This document shows, one piece after another, positions 46,481 through 56,265 of a stretch of 64,000 nt of DNA. Within the stretch, counting starts at the first letter, position 1; each line of letters opens with the position of its first letter. The stretch comes from Sorangium cellulosum (GTDB lineage Bacteria; Myxococcota_A; Polyangia; Polyangiales; Polyangiaceae): positions 5,827,001 through 5,891,000 of the forward strand of contig NZ_CP012673.1 in NCBI RefSeq assembly GCF_002950945.1. Direction: 5' to 3'. Both the position numbers and the translations under genes were made by a program. Under the pieces are notes generated by a model, which worked only from the letters and a program-made list of their open reading frames with translations, was not told the DNA's origin and did not search any database.

Positions 46481-47509
46481 TCACCGCGCCGGCCGCCGGA
46501 GGACGCCCATCACGTGCTCGAGCGCGCTCTTCAGGGTGCCGAACACCTGGATCTCGCCGAGCCCGCCGCCGATCTCCAGGATCGGCCCGACCATCTCCTT
46601 CGGGACGCCGGAGGCGATGCACCGGCTGCCGAGCAGCCTCGCCGCGGCGAAGAGCCGGAGCAGGTGCTCGACCGTCGAGGCGTCGCTCGCCTGCGCGCCC
46701 GTGAGGTCCACGATGAGGAACCGGGCGCTCTGCGCGACGACCGCCCCGAGCACCTCCTCCATCATGCGCGCCGCCCGCGCGCTGTCCACGGTGCCGATCA
46801 CGGGCAGCGTGAGCACGCTGTCCCACACCTGGATGATCGGCGTCGACATCTCGAGCATCGCCTCGTGCTGCGCGCGCACCCGGTCGAGCTGGACGCGCAG
46901 CTCCTGCTGGACGCGCTCCAGCGCCTCGTTGCGCTCGCGCAGCTGCGCGCTCGCGGCGGCGAGGTCGAGCGAGTTCTTGAGCATCGTGTACGTGGCGCCC
47001 ACGTAGAGCGCGTACGTGGTCGCGCTCGCCAGCGCCTTCCGGTCGATCTGGCGCTGGTCCTCCAGCGCGAAGAGCATCGTGCCGATCGTCTTCTTGTAGA
47101 CCTGGATCGGCACGTGGAAGACGACCTCGGGGCCATCCGCGAGCAGCCACGCGCGCGCGAGGTCGATCTGCCGCGGCTCGGTCCACGGCCCCTTGAACCA
47201 CGCGGCGCGCTGCGCCTCCAGCGCCGCGACCATCCAGGCGTCGACCACGACGCTGCCCTCGGGCGCGCCGTACTCGAAGTCGCCGCGCGTGTACCGCGCC
47301 GCGACCCGGGCGCCGCCGCCGTCGTTGGCGAGCACGACGCAGAGCCGCTGCGACGGGACGATCCAGCGCGCGCTTTCGCAGACCTCGTGCCACAGCGAGC
47401 GGAGGTCCGGCTGGCTCGCGAGCTTGAGCAGGATCTCGTTCAGGACGCCGAGGACGATCCACCCACCGCCGCCGGCCTCGGAGGGCTGGCCAGACTCGGG
47501 CATCGACAT
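46481..47509 (-). CDS. RsbR-like STAS-domain regulator with GAF-like N-terminus
   Basis: The 342-residue protein has a GAF-like N-terminal domain (about 20-180), a coiled coil (185-220) and a C-terminal STAS domain (about 225-335; STPIIQVWDSVLTLPVIGTV, LIVDLTGAQASDASTVEHLL). The linker-STAS layout is that of RsbR, the stressosome scaffold of sigma-B-type pathways. The usual phosphorylation site region reads ASDASTV, so a Ser or Thr is available. It probably senses a signal via GAF and passes it on through STAS partner switching. The same STAS type ends the 1705-residue protein encoded nearby on the opposite strand. Confidence 0.88.
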   Translation of the reverse strand: MSMPESGQPSEAGGGGWIVLGVLNEILLKLASQPDLRSLWHEVCESARWIVPSQRLCVVLANDGGGARVAARYTRGDFEYGAPEGSVVVDAWMVAALEAQRAAWFKGPWTEPRQIDLARAWLLADGPEVVFHVPIQVYKKTIGTMLFALEDQRQIDRKALASATTYALYVGATYTMLKNSLDLAAASAQLRERNEALERVQQELRVQLDRVRAQHEAMLEMSTPIIQVWDSVLTLPVIGTVDSARAARMMEEVLGAVVAQSARFLIVDLTGAQASDASTVEHLLRLFAAARLLGSRCIASGVPKEMVGPILEIGGGLGEIQVFGTLKSALEHVMGVLRRPAR

Positions 47510-47649
47510 CAGCTAACCAGATCGACTCTCGACACGGCGTACACTCCTCGCGCTGGGCGCGCGCGCATCCTACCGCGCAATCCGCTCGCCGGGGGAGGTC
47601 TCTCCGCGCGGGGCGGAGCCCGCTCGCCCCGGGAGGGGCCCGGGGGGGA

Positions 47650-47694
47650 GGGGCCGAGGAGAGGGGCCGAGGAGAGGGGCCGAGGAGAGGGGCC
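47650..47694. repeat. 13-base tandem repeat, about 3.5 copies
   Basis: The unit GGGGCCGAGGAGA is repeated exactly, three full copies and one partial, inside the 260-base gap between the divergent STAS and small hypothetical genes. The unit resembles a run of ribosome-binding-like GAGGAG, but no gene follows directly. Confidence 0.85.
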
Positions 47695-47769
47695 GGCCGC
47701 CTGGGCCGAAGGCCGGGCGCGCTCCGGGCGCGGCGCGCCCGGGGTCAAACGTCGTGCTACCGCTAGGGC

Positions 47770-47991
47770 ATGAAGATCAAGGCACGCGACGGGAAAATCT
47801 ACGAAGTTACCACCGCTCCGCCCGGAGGCAGCCACGAGGTGCGCCTCGACGGCAAGGTGATCGGCTCGTTCGTGCTCCTGCCGGACGAGACCCAGGTCAC
47901 GGTGAAGAGCAAGCCCGCGACCGACACGCTCCTCGTCGACATCGCCGATCGGTTCGTCGCCGAGGGCGGCGCGCCGATGGGGATCAACTGA
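47770..47991 (+). CDS. Small hypothetical protein
   Basis: The 73-residue protein (MKIKARDGKIYEVTT start) is predicted all-beta with one C-terminal helix. It has a KARDGKIYEV hairpin, a GSHEVRLDGKVIGSFVLL central part and a DTLLVDIADRFVAEGG helix. No signal or membrane segment is present. The codon pattern looks genuine and the start lies after a divergent promoter region. Function unknown. Confidence 0.6.
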   Translation: MKIKARDGKIYEVTTAPPGGSHEVRLDGKVIGSFVLLPDETQVTVKSKPATDTLLVDIADRFVAEGGAPMGIN

Positions 47992-48297
47992 CCACACGCC
48001 CGGCCTCCCTGCCGTCCTCCGGCGCTCCACGGCGCTGCCGCTCCCGATCCTCACATACCTGCACCCGAGCTCGCCCCCGGCGCTCGCAGCGCCTGCACCC
48101 GAGCTCGCCCCCGGCGCTCGCAGCCCTGGCGCTCGCTCACGGCGCTCACAGCCCTACACCCATGCTCGCCCCACGCCCTCATGCGCGCACCTTGGAGTCG
48201 CTCTGCAAGGTCTGCGCATATCAGCTGGCCGGCTACAAGCCTTGCAAAAGGTTCATCGCTTTGAGATGTTCGCCTCCACCTGAATCGGGAGGGGCGC
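47992..48297. other. Intergenic region with a 33-base direct duplication
   Basis: CCTGCACCCGAGCTCGCCCC and the following GGCGCTCGCAGC are repeated exactly at 48058-48090 and 48092-48124; a third degenerate GGCGCTC(G/A)CAG-type remnant follows to about 48153. No gene is seen. The region supplies the leader of the large kinase gene. Confidence 0.6.
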
Positions 48298-51200
48298 ATG
48301 GGGATGAACCAGCTCGGCCAATACACGATCACGGCGGAGATCCACGAGAGCGCCGAGACGCTGCTCTACCAGGGTTATCGAAACACGGATCGCGCGCCGG
48401 TCACGGTCAAGCTGCTCAAGGACGAGAACCCGACCGCCAAGGCGGTCGCCAAGCTCCGGCACGAGCACGCGATCCTGACGGACATCGATCTCCCCGGCGT
48501 CGTGCGGCCCTACACCCTCGCGGAGCACGGCAACGGCTGGGCGCTCGTCCTCGAGGACGCCGGCGGCGGGCCGCTCCATCACGTCCTGCGCAGCCGGCGG
48601 CTCGATCTGCCCACCGCGCTGCGGATCGCCTCGTCCGTGGCAGACACGCTCGCGGGGCTGCATCAACACCGGGTCATCCACAAGGACATCAAGCCTCACA
48701 ACATCCTTGTCCGCTGGGAGCCGCTGGCGACCAAGCTCATCGATTTCGGCATCGCCACGCGGCTCACCCGGGAGGCGCAGCGCGCCGCCCACCCCGGCGC
48801 GCTGGAGGGCAGCCTGGCATACATGTCCCCGGAGCAGACCGGCCGGACGAATCGGCTGCTCGATCATCGCACCGATCTCTACTCGCTCGGCGTGACGCTC
48901 TACGAGATGGTGACCGGAGTCCTGCCCTTCCAGACGACCGACCCCGTCGATCTCATCCACTGCCACATCGCCAGGCACCCTCCGGCGCCGCACGAGGTCG
49001 CGCCCCACGTCCCCCGCGCCGTCTCCGATCTCGTGATGAAGCTCCTCGCCAAGGCCGCGGAGGACCGGTACCAGAGCGCGCGGGGCCTCAAGGCCGATCT
49101 CGACGAGTGCCTCGCGCGGCTCGCGGCGACGGGGAGCGTCGCGCCGTTCCCGCTCGGCCAGCACGACCGGGGCGGCGAGCTCCACATCCCGCAGAAGCTC
49201 TACGGGCGCGAGGAGGAGAGCGCGCGCCTCGCGGCCGCGTGGGGGCGCGCGAGCCGCGGCGCCGCGGAGCTCGTCCTCATTTCGGGGTACTCGGGCGTCG
49301 GCAAGTCGGCCCTCGTGAACGATCTCTCCGGGCCGGTCGTCCGCTCCGGCGGCTACTTCATCGTCGGCAAGTTCGACCAGCTGACCCGGAGCACCCCGTA
49401 CGCCGCGGTCGCGCACGCCTTCCGCGAGCTCGTCCGCCGCCTGCTCGTCGAGCCCGCCGACGTGCTCGCGCGCTTCCGGCAGCGGCTGCTCCGCGCCCTC
49501 GGCCCGAGCGGCCAGGTCCTCGTCGATCTGATCCCCGAGCTCGAGCTCGTGATCGGCCCGCAGCCGGCCGTCCCCGCGCTCGCGCCCGTCGAGTCACAGA
49601 ACCGCTTCCACCTGCTCTTCCAGGGCCTCCTCCGCGTCTTCACCGCGGGCGAGCACCCGCTCGCCCTCTTCCTCGACGACCTCCAGTGGGCCGATCCGGC
49701 GTCGCTCGATCTCTTCCGGCTGCTCCTCTCGGAGCCGTCGCGCCAGCACCTGCTCGTGCTCGGCGCCTACCGCGACCAGGAGGTCGACGCCGCGCACCCG
49801 CTCCGCGCCGTCCTCCGGGACCTCGCGCAGGCCGGCGCGCGCGTCTCGGAGATCCACCTCGCGCCGCTCTCGCTGCCGGACGTCGGCCGGCTCATCGCCG
49901 AGTCGCTGGGCTGCGGCGAGGAGCAGGTCGCGGAGCTCGCGGCCATCGTCCAGGGCAAGACCGCCGGCAACCCGTTCTTCCTCGGCCAGTTCCTGGGGTC
50001 GATCCACCACGAGTCGCTGCTCACCTTCGACGCGCCGCGCGGCGTCTGGGTGTGGGACGCGGAGCGCATCCAGCACGCGGCGGGCACGGACGGCATCATC
50101 TCGTTCATGGCAGGCAAGATCCAGCGGCTCCCGCCGGGCGCCCAGCGCGTGCTCACGCTCGCCGCCTGCGTCGGCCACGAGTTCGACCTGCGGACGCTCT
50201 CGCTCGTGTGCGAGCGGCCCCCGGCCGAGGCGGCCGCGGAGCTCGGCGAGGCGCTCCGCGAGGGCCTCGTCGTCCCGCTCACCGGCGAGCAACGGCTCCT
50301 CGGCGCCCCCGCGGCGCCGGGCGCGGACGACGATGTGCCGCTCGTCTCGACGCGGGGCGTGCGCTACCGGTTCCTCCATGACCGCGTCCAGCAGGCCGCC
50401 TACGCGCTCGTCGAGGAGGGCCGCCGGCAGGAGGTGCACCTGTCGATCGGCCGGCGCCTGCTCGCGGACAGCGGCGGCAGCCCGGCCGAGGACGATCTCT
50501 TCGAGGTCGCCGGCCACCTGAACCGCGGGGCCGCGCGGATCGTGGACGCGGCGGAGCGCATCGCCGTCGCCCGGCTGAACCTCGCGGCCGGCAGGAAGGC
50601 GAAGGCGGCGATCGCCTACCAGGCGGCCGCGACGTACCTGAAGGCCGGCCTCTCGCTGCTCGACGAGGCGAGCTGGGCGAGCGAGTACGCGCTCGCGTTC
50701 GCGCTCCACGTGGAGCTCGCCGAGTGCGTGTTCATGGTGGGCGCGCGCGACGACGCCGAGGCGCTCTTCGACGCCGCGCAGGGGCGCGCGGCCGGCATCG
50801 TCGACCAGGCGCGCATCCACCACCTGCGCCTCCTGCTCCACACGATGGCGGGCGACCACGAGGAGGCGCTGCGGGCGGGCTGGAGGGCGCTCGAGCTGTT
50901 CGGCGTGTCCGTGCCCGAGGGGCGCGACGCGTGGCAGGCGGCGGCCGCGGCGGAGCTCGCCGAGGTGCGGGCGAACCTCGCCGGCCGGAGGCCCATGGAG
51001 CTCCTCGATCTCGGCGCGATCACCGATCCGGCGGAGCGGTCCGCGCTGCAGATCCTCGTGGACATGACGCCCGCGGCGTTCTTCGCGAGCCCCGGTGTCT
51101 TCGCGTTCATCATTGCCAAGCAGATCAACGTCACGCTGCGCTCCGGGCACTCGGAGCTCTCCGCGTACGCGTGCACGCTGTACGGGCTGATCCTGTCCGG

Positions 51201-53415
51201 GAGCGATCAGTACGAGGAGGCCTACGAGTTCGCGCGGCTCGGCCTCGCCCTGTGCGAGCGGTTCCCCGCCGTCCAGGTGGAGTGCAAGGTGCTCACGGGG
51301 CTCGCGTCGCCCCTCGGCAGCTTCCGCGAGCCGCTCCGGGCGACGCTCCCCGACGCCGCGCGCGCGCTGGAGGCGAGCCTGCAGGCGGGTGATCTCCTCT
51401 ACGCGTCGTACGCCGCGCAGCACCACTTCTTCAACAGGATGGGCGCGGGCGACGAGCTCGGCGCGCTGCGGAAGGAGGCGAGCGAGCAGCTCTCGCTCAT
51501 GCAGCGGCTGAAGAACCCCACGGCGGCGGCGATCTTCCAGCTCGCCGGGCAGCTCGTCGCGAGCCTGCTCGGCCAGACGGCGGCCCGGGAGAGCCTGAGC
51601 GGCGAGGGCTTCGACGAGGCGGCGTTCGCGGCCACGCTGGATCGGCCCGAGAACGCGTTCGTGGCGTGCTGGTACTACGCGGCGAAGCTCCTGCTCGCGG
51701 TGCTCTACGGCGATTACGAGGGCGCGGCGCGCCTCGCCGCGAAGGCCGAGGAGAAGGCGCCGGGCGACGCCTTCTACTTCACGGCGGACGTGCGCTTCTT
51801 CGCGAGCCTCGCGCGCGCCATGGCCGGGGAGGGGCGGGGCGGGGAGGGCGCGGAAGCGCTCGCCCGCGACCGGCAGAAGCTCGCGGCGTGGGCCGAGAGC
51901 TGCCCGGAGACCTTCCTCCACAAGAAGCTGCTCGTGGACGCGGCGCTGGCGCGCGCCGCCGGCGACGAGCTCGCGGCGATGGACCTCCTGGACCAGGCGA
52001 TCGAGGCGGCGCGCCAGAGCGGGTTCATCCATCACCAGGCGCTGGCGAGCGAGCTCGCGGGCAAGCTCCACCTCGCGCGCGGGCGGGTTCGCTCTGCGGC
52101 GCTGCACCTGTCGGAGGCGCACGGCCTGTATCTCCGGTGGGGGGCGGCGGTGAAGGCGCAGGAGCTGAGGGACGCGCACCCGTCCTTGCTCCTGCAGACC
52201 GCGGGGGCGCCGCGCGGGGCCGGGGTCGTCGACGTTTCCGCGCTCGGGGCGGTCACCGCGACGACGACCGGCAAGGACAGCGAGGCGCTCGACCGCGCGA
52301 CGGTGATCCGGGCTGCGCAGGCGATCTCCGGGGAGATCGTGCTGGAGAAGGTGCTCGAGCGGGTGATGCGGATCGTGATCGAGAACGCGGGCGCCCAGCG
52401 CGGCCTCCTGATCCTCGCGCGCGAGGGCCGGCTGATGGTGGAGGCCTCGATCACGGTCGATCCGGACGCGATGACGGTGGGCCCCCCGATCCCGGTGGAG
52501 GCGAGGGACGATCTCGCGCTGTCGGTGGTGCATTACGTCGAGCGCACGAGGGAGCCGCTGGTGCTCGGCGACGCGGCGCGCGAGCCCCGCTTCGCGTGTG
52601 ATCCGTACGTCGCGCGGGCGCGGCCGAGGTCGCTCCTGTGCGTCGCGATGGCGCACCAGGGGAAGCTCTCGGGGCTCGTCTACCTGGAGAACAACGCCGC
52701 GACGGACGTGTTCACGCCGGCGCGGATCGAGCTCGCGAGCGTGCTCGCCTCGCAGGCGGCGATCGCGGTGGAGAACGCGCTGCTCGTCGCGCGCGTGCAG
52801 GCGGCGACCGAGGAGCTCCGGCGGGCGAACGAGGCGCTGGAGGATCAGATCGCGCTGCGCACGGAGGAGCTCCGGCAGGCGAACGAGCAGCTCGTGCGGG
52901 AGCTCGGCGAGAGGCGGCAGGCCGAGGCGGAGCGGGCCGAGCTGCAGGAGGAGATCATCCGGACGCAGCGGACGCGGCTCTCGGAGCTGTCGACGCCGCT
53001 CATCCCGATCACGGAGCGGATCGTGGTGATGCCGCTCATCGGGACGATGGACGAGGCGCGGGCGAGCCAGGTGCTGGAGGCGGCGCTTTCGGGGGCGCAG
53101 TCGCGGGGCGCGGCGGTGGTGATCCTCGACATCACCGGCGTGAAGGTGGTCGACACGGGCGTCGCGTGCTCGCTGATGAACACGGCCGCGGCGCTGCGGC
53201 TGCTCGGGACGCGCGTCGTGCTCACCGGGGTCCGGCCGGACGTGGCGCGGACGCTCGTGGAGCTCGACATGGGGCTCGGGAGCATCGTGACGAAGGGGAC
53301 GCTCCAGAGCGGGATCCACTATGCGCTGCGGCTCTCGGGCGAGGCGACGCTGTTCCACAGCGGTGCTGAGGGGCGGGGGGTCGTCCCGCCGGCGAGCCCA
53401 TCGCGAAGTCGTTAG
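48298..53415 (+). CDS. Giant Ser/Thr kinase-AAA ATPase-GAF-STAS signalling protein
   Basis: The 1705-residue protein has an N-terminal kinase-like domain (about 8-275) with Lys38, HKDIKPHNIL (HKD replaces HRD), LIDFGIAT and SPEQ; its Gly loop is degenerate. Next comes a STAND-type AAA ATPase (from GREEESARL, about 302) with Walker A GYSGVGKSALV (about 330-340) and Walker B LALFLDDLQWAD. A helical TPR-like region (about 750-1290), a GAF domain (about 1340-1490), a coiled coil (1500-1555) and an RsbR-like STAS domain (1565-1690, LSTPLIPITERIVVMPLIGT) follow. Related cyanobacterial and myxobacterial proteins end in a histidine kinase instead of STAS. It likely integrates signals and outputs through partner switching. 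ATG 48298; ATG 48304 is also possible. Confidence 0.92.
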   Translation: MGMNQLGQYTITAEIHESAETLLYQGYRNTDRAPVTVKLLKDENPTAKAVAKLRHEHAILTDIDLPGVVRPYTLAEHGNGWALVLEDAGGGPLHHVLRSRRLDLPTALRIASSVADTLAGLHQHRVIHKDIKPHNILVRWEPLATKLIDFGIATRLTREAQRAAHPGALEGSLAYMSPEQTGRTNRLLDHRTDLYSLGVTLYEMVTGVLPFQTTDPVDLIHCHIARHPPAPHEVAPHVPRAVSDLVMKLLAKAAEDRYQSARGLKADLDECLARLAATGSVAPFPLGQHDRGGELHIPQKLYGREEESARLAAAWGRASRGAAELVLISGYSGVGKSALVNDLSGPVVRSGGYFIVGKFDQLTRSTPYAAVAHAFRELVRRLLVEPADVLARFRQRLLRALGPSGQVLVDLIPELELVIGPQPAVPALAPVESQNRFHLLFQGLLRVFTAGEHPLALFLDDLQWADPASLDLFRLLLSEPSRQHLLVLGAYRDQEVDAAHPLRAVLRDLAQAGARVSEIHLAPLSLPDVGRLIAESLGCGEEQVAELAAIVQGKTAGNPFFLGQFLGSIHHESLLTFDAPRGVWVWDAERIQHAAGTDGIISFMAGKIQRLPPGAQRVLTLAACVGHEFDLRTLSLVCERPPAEAAAELGEALREGLVVPLTGEQRLLGAPAAPGADDDVPLVSTRGVRYRFLHDRVQQAAYALVEEGRRQEVHLSIGRRLLADSGGSPAEDDLFEVAGHLNRGAARIVDAAERIAVARLNLAAGRKAKAAIAYQAAATYLKAGLSLLDEASWASEYALAFALHVELAECVFMVGARDDAEALFDAAQGRAAGIVDQARIHHLRLLLHTMAGDHEEALRAGWRALELFGVSVPEGRDAWQAAAAAELAEVRANLAGRRPMELLDLGAITDPAERSALQILVDMTPAAFFASPGVFAFIIAKQINVTLRSGHSELSAYACTLYGLILSGSDQYEEAYEFARLGLALCERFPAVQVECKVLTGLASPLGSFREPLRATLPDAARALEASLQAGDLLYASYAAQHHFFNRMGAGDELGALRKEASEQLSLMQRLKNPTAAAIFQLAGQLVASLLGQTAARESLSGEGFDEAAFAATLDRPENAFVACWYYAAKLLLAVLYGDYEGAARLAAKAEEKAPGDAFYFTADVRFFASLARAMAGEGRGGEGAEALARDRQKLAAWAESCPETFLHKKLLVDAALARAAGDELAAMDLLDQAIEAARQSGFIHHQALASELAGKLHLARGRVRSAALHLSEAHGLYLRWGAAVKAQELRDAHPSLLLQTAGAPRGAGVVDVSALGAVTATTTGKDSEALDRATVIRAAQAISGEIVLEKVLERVMRIVIENAGAQRGLLILAREGRLMVEASITVDPDAMTVGPPIPVEARDDLALSVVHYVERTREPLVLGDAAREPRFACDPYVARARPRSLLCVAMAHQGKLSGLVYLENNAATDVFTPARIELASVLASQAAIAVENALLVARVQAATEELRRANEALEDQIALRTEELRQANEQLVRELGERRQAEAERAELQEEIIRTQRTRLSELSTPLIPITERIVVMPLIGTMDEARASQVLEAALSGAQSRGAAVVILDITGVKVVDTGVACSLMNTAAALRLLGTRVVLTGVRPDVARTLVELDMGLGSIVTKGTLQSGIHYALRLSGEATLFHSGAEGRGVVPPASPSRSR

Positions 53416-53445
53416 GCTCGGCGGAGCAGGCTGTGGCCTGCGTGC

Positions 53446-56150
53446 ATGTCGGCACCGGTTCGTCTCTTCATCTCTGCTGCCCCCGAAGACGCGCCGCTGC
53501 GCGCGGAGATCGAGGCGCACCTGAAGCCACGCGAGCGGCAGGGGCTGATCGAGGTCTGGCACGACGGGCGGGTCACGGCGGGGGGAGAGCCCGAGTCTGA
53601 GGCGCGCGCGAGGCTCGAGGCCGCCGAGGTCGTCGTGCTCCTGGTGAGCCCCGCATTCCTCGCCTCCACACATCATTTTGACCAGGAGGCGGCGCGCGCG
53701 CTCGCCCGGCGCGCCGCCGGCGAGGTCGTGGTCGTGCCGGTTCCTGTACGGCCTTGCGACTGGGAGTGGACCGAGTTCGGCAAGCTCGCTCCGTTGCCCG
53801 GAGACGGTCGCGCTGTGGAGGTCTGGCCGTCTCGGGGCGAGGCCTGGACCGAGGTGACGCGCGGCCTGCGCGCCGTGGTCGACGGCGTGGTGGCGCGGCG
53901 TGCGGGTGCCGGAAGACGGCGCTCCCTGGCAGCGGGGCTGCCTGCCGCGGAGCGATGCATCGGGAGGGACACGGTGGTGGAGGTGCTCGCCGCGGCGCTG
54001 GTCGGCGATCCGCCCGGGCGCGCGCTGCTCCTCGGCGCGGCGGGCATCGGCAAGAGCTGGCGGTCCTGCATCGGCCCGAGGTCGTGGCCCGATTCGGCGA
54101 GCGGCGCTTCTTCGTGCGGCTCGACGCCGCGACGGACGCAGAATCCGCCGCCGTGGCGGTCGCCGGTGCCCTGCGCATCGACCCGGGACCGGAGTTATGG
54201 CAACGGGCGCTGTCGCTGCTCGCCGCCGCGCCCGCGGTGCTCGCGCTGGACAACCTGGAGACGCCCTGGCACGGCGACGACCAGGCCGGGACCGAGGCGC
54301 TGCTCGCGGAGCTCGCGGCGGTGCCGCAGCTGGCTCTCGTGGCGTCGGTGCGAGGCGCGGGCCGGCCGGGGCGCGTGGGCTGGACCGCGCCGATCGAGCT
54401 CGAACCGCTCGGACCGATCGAATCGGAGGCGGTATTCTGTGCGATCGCGGGCGAGGAGCACCGGGGCAAGCCCGAGCTCTCCGAGCTCCTGCCGCTGCAG
54501 CAGGGCGTTCCGCTGGCCATCGAGCTGCTCGCGTATTCGGCGCAGGGCAACCCGCTCACCAACCTGAAGGAGGAGTGGGAGGCGCGCCGGACGGCGGTGC
54601 TGGAGCGCGAGGGCGGAGCGCGCGATCGGCTCCGGAGCTGGAAGACCTCGCTGGAGCTGTCGATCGGCTCGCGGCGGATGACGGCAGAAGCGCGCCGGTT
54701 GCTCGCGGTGCTCGCGGTGCTCCCGGATGGGATAGCGCAGCGGGATCTCGCGGCGATCCTGCCGGACGCGGGGCCTTCGGCGGCGCGTTTGCTGGCGCAG
54801 CTGAGGCTGGCCTACTTCGACGGCGGGCGGCTGAAGATGCTCTCGCCCGTGCGCGAGTATGTGAAGGCGGCGCACTCGCCGGCTGCCGAGGATCTCGGGC
54901 GGACGATGGAGCACTACCGGGAGCTCGCGCGCACGTTCGGGCCAATGCCTGGCAGTCCCGGCGGCACCGAGGCGATTGCGCGGCTCGCGCCGGAGGCGGC
55001 GAACCTGGATGCCGTGATCCGGCGCGGGCTCGCGGAGGCGGGCGCCGCGCGATGGATCGACGCAGCAACGTCGTTGACCAATTTCGCGCGTTTTTCCGGG
55101 CATGCGGCGCCGTTGCCTCTACTTCGGGCGCTGGAGGTCGCACAGCGCGCCGGGGACAGACGGCGAGAGGCGCAGTGCGCCGAGCACCTTGGACGCATCT
55201 CGCTAGCGCGTTCGCAGCCCGACGAGGCCAGAGCGCGCTACCAAGAAGCGCTGCCGCTCTACCGGCACGTGGGCGCTGCGCTCGGCGAGGCCAACTGCAT
55301 CAAGAGTCTCGGCGACATCTCGCTGGCGCGTTCGCAGCACGACGAGGCCAGAGCGCGCTACCAAGAAGCGCTGCCGCTCTACCGGCAGGTGGGGGATGTG
55401 CTCGGCGAGGCCAACTGCATCAAGAGTCTCGGCGACATCTCGCTGAGACGTTCGCAGCACGACGAGGCCAGCGCGCGCTACCAAGAAGCGCTGCCGCTCT
55501 TTCGGCAAGTGAGGGCCGTGCTCGGCGAAGCCAACTGTATAAAGAGCCTTGGACACATCTCGCTGAGACGTTCGCAGCACGACGAGGCCAGCGCGCGCTA
55601 CCAGGAAGCGCTACCGCTCTACCGGCAGGTGGGGGATGTGCTCGGCGAGGCCAACTGCATCAAGAGCCTTGGATACATCGCGCTGAGACGTTCGCAGCAC
55701 GACGAGGCCAGCGCGCGCTACCAAGAAGCGCTGCCGCTCTACCGCAGGGTGGGGGACGTGCTCGGCGAGGCCAACTGCATCAAGAGCCTCGGACACATCG
55801 CGCTGAGACGTTCGCAGCACGACGAGGCCAGCGCGCGCTACCAAGAAGCGCTGCCGCTCTACCGCAGGGTGGGGGCTGTGCTTGGCGAGGCCAACTGCAT
55901 CAAGAGCCTCGGGCACATCGCGCGAGCCCGCAGCGATGCCGGCGCTGCCCGTGCTCGCTACGAAGAGGCGCTCGTCCTGTATCAACGCATCCCGGAGCCG
56001 TACTCTGTCGGCTGGACCCATCGCCGCCTCGCCGCCATCGCGCCGGACTCTTCCACGAAGCGCTTGCACGTCGACGCTGCGCGCGCCGCGTGGCGCAGCA
56101 TCGATCGAAGGGACCTGATCGCCAGGCTGGACCGGGAGCTTGCTAATTGA
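53446..56150 (+). pseudogene. TIR-NB-ARC-TPR (NLR-like) protein, apparent frameshift in Walker A
   Basis: Two frames combine into one STAND protein. The first (ATG 53446) encodes a TIR domain (about 1-145): RLFISAAPEDAPLRAE, GLIEVWHDGRVTAGGE, LLVSPAFLAS, with candidate catalytic Glu81 in HHFDQEAARAL. It ends in the Walker A GAAGIGKS at codon 204 (about 54055), where the homologous reading switches frame. Compared with the usual GKTxLA pattern about four bases seem missing. The second frame continues with an NB-ARC ATPase (ELAVLHRPEVVARFGERRFF, AVLALDNLETPW), a winged-helix-like segment and TPR repeats to 56150. TIR-STAND proteins are candidate anti-phage sensors that hydrolyse NAD+. A sequencing error would restore a full gene. 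Confidence 0.82.
55201..55920 (+). repeat. Six 120-base coding TPR repeats
   Basis: Six in-frame 120-base units run without gaps; each encodes a 40-residue TPR (ARSQHDEARARYQEALPLY... GEANCIKSLG). Units differ at few bases, mainly around the codons for RHVGAAL/RQVGDVL, so they arose by recent duplication or are being homogenised. They form the ligand-sensing end of the TIR-NB-ARC protein. Confidence 0.93.
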
Positions 56151-56265
56151 GTCCACCATGACCTGCGCCGTCGGCCCCCGGGGGCCCTGCCCGCTACGCG
56201 GCGGCTCGGCAGGTGACGATGCGCCGACGAGTCGGATAGTTGGCCCCACCCAGCCAAGCCAGTAG

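Noticed and set aside
49594..53676. A 1360-codon reverse-strand open frame opposite the giant kinase
   Set aside because: Shadow frame caused by third-position GC bias; the forward protein has complete kinase, ATPase, GAF and STAS motifs.
55201..55920. Possible CRISPR-like or satellite array
   Set aside because: The 120-base units are contiguous, in frame and encode TPRs; there are no spacers.
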